Positions 60,341 to 64,000 of a stretch of 64,000 nt of DNA are shown here, one piece after another. This stretch comes from an uncultured Roseicyclus sp. (lineage in GTDB: Bacteria > Pseudomonadota > Alphaproteobacteria > Rhodobacterales > Rhodobacteraceae). Each line of letters starts with the position of its first letter. Position 1 is the first letter of the stretch. Below the pieces are notes generated by a model, which was given only the letters and a program-made list of their open reading frames with translations, ran no database searches and was not told the DNA's origin. Position numbers and translations under genes: made by a program. The stretch is from assembly GCA_947494975.1 (NCBI GenBank), contig CANLXA010000003.1:682001-746000 (forward strand). Reading direction: 5' to 3'.

Positions 60341-61942
60341 TTGGCGGGCTATGATTACATCATTGTCGGATCAGGAACGGCAGGCGCCACGCTGGCCGCT
60401 CGATTGTCCGAGGATGAAGCGGCGCGCGTGCTTGTTTTGGAGAGCGGCGGGGCTGACACCGGCTTCTGGCTGAAGCTGCCGGTGGGGTACTACAAGTCGA
60501 TCTACGATAGCCGCGTATCGCACCTCTATAGGGGTGAACAAGACCCCGGCATCGCAGGACGGCAGATGGATTGTCCCCGCGGGCGGGTGGTTGGCGGATC
60601 CAGTTCGATCAACGGCTTGATCTATATCCGGGGGCAGCATGCTGACTTCGATGATTGGCAGGCCCTCGGCGCGGAGGGATGGTCGTTCAACGATGTGCTG
60701 CCGCATTTCAGGGCCTTTGAAACCTACTCTGGCCCGCCCTCTCAATTTCGGGGTGCGCATGGGCCGCTACAGGTCTCGGATCTTCGCAACGACAATGCCG
60801 CTTGCAAGGATTGGCTGAAGGCGGCGATGGCACATGGATTGCCCCGCAACGATGACTTCAACGGCGAGACGGCATACGGCGTGGGCGCCTACCAACTGAC
60901 GTTGCGCGGGCGGTGGCGCGAAAGCGCGGCGACGGCATTCCTGCATCCAGCCTTGCAGCGGCCCAACCTGACGCTTGAAACCAACGCTCACGTGACCGAG
61001 ATCACCTTCGACCGGCTTCGCGCTACTGGCATCCGCTATGTCAAAAACGGCGCGACGCACGAGGTTCACGCCGATTGCGAAGTGATCCTTTGCGGCGGGT
61101 CCGTCCAGACGCCGCAGCTTCTGCAATTGTCCGGGATCGGGCCTGCGACGCTGTTGCGTGAGCATGGGCTTGCTGTGCGCCATGATGCGCCCGAGGTTGG
61201 TGAGAACCTGCAAGACCACTTGCAAATGCGCACGATTGTCGAGCTGGACCAACGCGGCGCGTCCCTGAATGACCATATTCGCAACCCCCTCAGCCTCGCA
61301 AAGATGGGGCTGGAATGGCTTGCGCAGGCGCGCGGGCCGCTGACTGTGGGCGCGGGCCAGGTCGGGGGGGCAGCCTGCACCAAATATGCCGAGGGCGGAC
61401 GGCCTGATCTGCAGCTGTTTGTCATGCCGCTATCTGTCGATAAACCCGGGACGCCTCTGCATCGCTACTCCGGTTTCACAACATCGTTCTGGCAATGTCA
61501 TCCTGAAAGCCGTGGCTCTGTACGGATTGCAAGCACCGATCCCTTTGCCGATCCGCACATTCGCACCAACTATCTTGCGGCCGAGAAAGACCGACAAGTC
61601 ATCGTCGAGGGCGTCCGCCTTGTTCGTGAGCTCTATGATCGGCCCGAGTTTCGGCACCGCTGGACGCGTGAGGTTGTTCCCGGCGCCGAATATCAAAGCG
61701 ATGCCGAGGTCTTGGACGCCGTGCGCCAGATGGCGGGAACCGTGTACCATCTGGTCGGCACCTGCCGCATGGGCAGCGATGCAAACGCCGTTGTTGACCC
61801 GAAACTGCACGTGAACGGTGTCGATGGCCTCCGCGTCGTCGACGCCTCGGTGATGCCCAAGATCACATCCGCCAACACGAACGCGCCCACCTTCATGATC
61901 GCGGAAAAGGCGGCGGGGATGATCCGCGCCGCCGCGAGGTAG
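60341..61942 (+). CDS. GMC-family FAD-dependent oxidoreductase (choline dehydrogenase-like)
   Basis: A 533-residue flavoprotein. It has the ADP-binding VGSGTAGATLAARLSE (about 9-24), the GMC signature PRGRVVGGSSSINGLIYIRG (about 82-101), LCGGSVQTPQLLQLSGIG (about 250), VYHLVGTCRMG with the catalytic histidine (about 468) and ITSANTNAPTFMIAEKAA (about 506, second active-site Asn). The start is TTG 60341; no ATG fits. Such enzymes oxidise alcohols to aldehydes and resemble BetA. Here it would oxidise the alcohol freed by the sulfatase, with the next gene's aldehyde dehydrogenase completing the step. Choline specificity is not proven. Confidence 0.88.
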   Translation: MAGYDYIIVGSGTAGATLAARLSEDEAARVLVLESGGADTGFWLKLPVGYYKSIYDSRVSHLYRGEQDPGIAGRQMDCPRGRVVGGSSSINGLIYIRGQHADFDDWQALGAEGWSFNDVLPHFRAFETYSGPPSQFRGAHGPLQVSDLRNDNAACKDWLKAAMAHGLPRNDDFNGETAYGVGAYQLTLRGRWRESAATAFLHPALQRPNLTLETNAHVTEITFDRLRATGIRYVKNGATHEVHADCEVILCGGSVQTPQLLQLSGIGPATLLREHGLAVRHDAPEVGENLQDHLQMRTIVELDQRGASLNDHIRNPLSLAKMGLEWLAQARGPLTVGAGQVGGAACTKYAEGGRPDLQLFVMPLSVDKPGTPLHRYSGFTTSFWQCHPESRGSVRIASTDPFADPHIRTNYLAAEKDRQVIVEGVRLVRELYDRPEFRHRWTREVVPGAEYQSDAEVLDAVRQMAGTVYHLVGTCRMGSDANAVVDPKLHVNGVDGLRVVDASVMPKITSANTNAPTFMIAEKAAGMIRAAAR

Positions 61943-61949
61943 CCCTGAC

Positions 61950-63365
61950 ATGCTGACAAACGTGGAACGCAACCTGATGACGATTGAAGTTCGAAACCCT
62001 GCTGCTCCGGACGAAATCGTGGCGACTTATGACGAAACCCCCTTGGACAAGCTGGACGATCTGCTGTCGAGGGTACGGGAAGCGCAGACCAGGTGGGCCA
62101 AGACACCGCAGCCGACCCGGGGCGCGTTGGTTGCCAAGTTTGTCGACGCTCTGGAGGCGCGGGCCGCCGAGATCGCCTTGGCGATCACCAAGGAAATGGG
62201 CAAGCCGCTGGCCGAGGCGCGCGGTGAGGTTGCCAAGGCAATTGGCGAGGCACGCGCTTGTGTGGCCCGAGCGAGCGCCCCGATTGGCGAGATATTTCCG
62301 TCGCAAGTTCCGGGAACCGTGGCCTATTCGACGCGCCGCCCGCGCGGCGTGATCCTGGGCATCAACCCTTGGAATTTTCCATTCAGCACACCGATGCGCA
62401 AAGCGATTCCGGCACTGGTTTATGGCAACGCGATCATCCTCAAACCCGCCTCTCTGACACCGGGCGCCATTGCCCTGATGGCTGAAGTTGCGGCTGAAAT
62501 CCTGCCGTCAAACCTCGTGCAGGCCACCATTGGGGGCGGCGCTTTGGGGCAGGCTTTGGCGGGACACGCAGGCATCGACGCCGTCAGCTTCACCGGCTCC
62601 GTCGGTATCGGCAAACGGGTCGCCATCGCGGCGGCGGGTCATCTGGCCGAAGTATCGCTGGAACTTGGCGGCAAGAACCCTGCGATCGTGAATGATGCAA
62701 GCGACCTGGACAAAGCGCTCGACCAGATCATGGCATCGGCCTTCGCTGTTTGCGGTCAACGCTGCACCGCCGTCAGCCGGGTCATTGTGCATCGCAATCT
62801 GGAACAGGCTGTCGTGGCGGGGCTGGCCGCGCGGGCACAGGATATGCGTCCCATGGATGGGGCCGTGGACGGCGCGAAGATTGGGCCACTGTCCAGTGCC
62901 CAGCAACTGGACGATGTGGCAGGGTTCGTTTCGCGTGCTGTTGCGGAAGGCGCGGTCGTTGCGGCGGGGGGCAAGCGGCTTGCCTCCGATACCGGCGGAT
63001 ACTTCTACGCGCCGACGGTGCTCTCAGGCGTGACACGGAACATGGAAGTGGCACGGGACGAAGTGTTTGGTCCTGTCGTGTCAGTGATTGCCTATGACAC
63101 CGTGGATGAGGCCATGAGTATCGCCAACGACGTCGCATTTGGCCTGTCGTCATGCCTCTACTCCGAGCGCACAGATGTTGTGGAGCGGTTTGTTGCGGAA
63201 AGCGAAAGCGGCATGATCCATGTCAACGCTGGCAGTTTCCCGGAAAATCACCTGCCGTTTGTGGGCGTCAAGGACAGCGCCTTGGGGGTCGGCGGATCAA
63301 ACGGGCCATCGACCATCCAATTCTATACCACCGAGCACGCCGTTTATCGCAGGGCTGGGGTCTGA
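61950..63365 (+). CDS. NAD(P)-dependent aldehyde dehydrogenase
   Basis: A 471-residue ALDH (462 if started at ATG 61977). It contains GINPWNFPFSTPMRKAIPAL (about 140-160), KPASLTPGAIAL, FTGSVGIGKRVA (about 220), the catalytic glutamate in LELGGKNPAIV (about 245) and the catalytic cysteine in VCGQRCTAVSRV (about 278), ending with the EVFGPVVSV motif. It is nearest to succinate-semialdehyde or ketoglutarate-semialdehyde types rather than BetB. Seven bases separate it from the GMC gene and four bases from the sulfatase gene, so the three form one operon. Confidence 0.9.
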   Translation: MLTNVERNLMTIEVRNPAAPDEIVATYDETPLDKLDDLLSRVREAQTRWAKTPQPTRGALVAKFVDALEARAAEIALAITKEMGKPLAEARGEVAKAIGEARACVARASAPIGEIFPSQVPGTVAYSTRRPRGVILGINPWNFPFSTPMRKAIPALVYGNAIILKPASLTPGAIALMAEVAAEILPSNLVQATIGGGALGQALAGHAGIDAVSFTGSVGIGKRVAIAAAGHLAEVSLELGGKNPAIVNDASDLDKALDQIMASAFAVCGQRCTAVSRVIVHRNLEQAVVAGLAARAQDMRPMDGAVDGAKIGPLSSAQQLDDVAGFVSRAVAEGAVVAAGGKRLASDTGGYFYAPTVLSGVTRNMEVARDEVFGPVVSVIAYDTVDEAMSIANDVAFGLSSCLYSERTDVVERFVAESESGMIHVNAGSFPENHLPFVGVKDSALGVGGSNGPSTIQFYTTEHAVYRRAGV

Positions 63366-63369
63366 CATC

Positions 63370-64000
63370 ATGACCGACAAGCCGAACATTCTGGTGATCA
63401 TGGCCGACCAGCTGGCCCCGCAGGCTCTCCCGTTCTACGGCAACACGGTGTGCAAAACCCCGCATCTGGATCGTCTGGCGGCCAACAGCGTGGTCTTCGA
63501 CAACGCCTATTGCAACTATCCCGTCTGCGTGCCGTCGCGTGCCTCGATGATGTCGGGGCGGCTAACGCCCGCGATAGAGGTTTGGGACAACGCCTGCGAG
63601 CTGGCAACCAGCCAACCGACCATGGCCCATCACCTACGGCATTTGGGCTATCACACGGTACTGTCGGGCAAGATGCATTTTATCGGACCGGATCAATTGC
63701 ACGGCTTTGAAGTGCGCACGGTGACGGATGTGTATCCATCGGGGTTTGACTGGGTGGCGGATTGGACCGCGGGCCCGGCATTCGTTCCGTCGGCCACGGG
63801 CCTGAATGGTGTGGTTGATGCCGGCCCGGCGGCACGGACCTTGCAGGAAGATTTTGACGAGGAAGTGGCCCATGCCACCGTGCAATCCATTTATGATCTT
63901 GCGCGGCGCGGCGACGACGCGGGCCCCTGGTTTCAGGTGGTCTCCTTCACCAGCCCCCACACACCGTTTGTGGCGGATCAACGATATTGGGACCGCTATG
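63370..64000 (+). CDS. Choline-sulfatase-type sulfatase, N-terminal part
   Basis: The first 210 residues of a family of about 500 are visible before the window ends. NILVIMADQL (about 5) carries the metal aspartate. The modification motif CVPSR is in NYPVCVPSRASMMSGR (about 48-63; Cys becomes formylglycine). AHHLRHLGYHTVLSGKMHFIGPDQLHGFE is split over about 78-108, and TDVYPSGFDWVADW follows. The GKMHFIGPDQLHGFE and TD-x-YP-x-x-F-x-W blocks are typical of BetC choline sulfatases. It would hydrolyse a choline-type sulfate ester in the cytoplasm, matured by the FGE at 57446. The rest of the active site is not visible. Confidence 0.88.
   Translation, partial: MTDKPNILVIMADQLAPQALPFYGNTVCKTPHLDRLAANSVVFDNAYCNYPVCVPSRASMMSGRLTPAIEVWDNACELATSQPTMAHHLRHLGYHTVLSGKMHFIGPDQLHGFEVRTVTDVYPSGFDWVADWTAGPAFVPSATGLNGVVDAGPAARTLQEDFDEEVAHATVQSIYDLARRGDDAGPWFQVVSFTSPHTPFVADQRYWDRY

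Noticed and set aside
1-64000. CRISPR arrays, tRNA or rRNA genes
   Set aside because: No regularly spaced direct repeats, tRNA cloverleaf landmarks such as GGTTCGAATCC, or conserved rRNA segments were seen in any interval between genes.

Overview
The window is GC-rich and densely packed and carries genes typical of an alphaproteobacterium. I infer Rhodobacterales (Roseobacter group). The inference rests on the combination of an OtnKCI tetronate module, a PhoB-type Ugp transporter, an IalB-family protein, an FGE/choline-sulfatase locus and a Mur-like box next to a Mn/Zn transporter. No rRNA, tRNA, CRISPR array or intact insertion sequence was seen.

Layout. 1-369 is the 5' part of an M32 carboxypeptidase. 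587-9812 is an eight-gene, mostly translationally coupled catabolic operon: two DUF4438 proteins, an Ldh_2 dehydrogenase, an M24 'pita-bread' protein lacking metal ligands, two amidohydrolases, an aminotransferase and an unrecognised TIM-barrel-like protein. 10102-17841 holds a split Dpp-type ABC importer, an AAC(6')-like acetyltransferase and an FCD-type GntR regulator. The palindrome TGTCGACA lies inside the promoter of the catabolic operon, inside the divergent dppB promoter, at the acetyltransferase start and upstream of gntR. These parts therefore look like one substrate-inducible regulon. This is the best candidate for an undescribed system here.

18012-22141 is a tetronate (otnI/otnC/otnK) operon with an MDR dehydrogenase; a LysE relic overlaps the end of the dehydrogenase. 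22180-24854 is a UdgX/radical-SAM DNA-repair pair. 24932-31254 carries kynureninase, tryptophan dioxygenase, a Rieske protein and a four-gene Mn/Zn ABC transporter preceded by a Mur/Fur-like box. 31363-37061 is ugpBAEC plus an SHMT-like gene, behind a clear Pho box, followed upstream by methylglyoxal synthase and ureidoglycine aminohydrolase.

38967-47692 is a contact-dependent inhibition type two-partner secretion locus: an IalB-like protein, CdiB, a 2034-residue CdiA and an overlapping candidate immunity gene. 48471-56859 contains smaller accessory genes: a CPBP protease, an I78 inhibitor, a membrane-bound AraC regulator divergent from a hydrolase operon, an S41 peptidase, MipA and a class C beta-lactamase-like lipoprotein. 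57446-64000 is a sulfate-ester locus: formylglycine-generating enzyme, enolase-superfamily enzyme, GntR/UTRA regulator, GMC oxidoreductase, aldehyde dehydrogenase and the start of a choline-sulfatase-type sulfatase. All functions are read from sequence motifs and family knowledge; no search was run.
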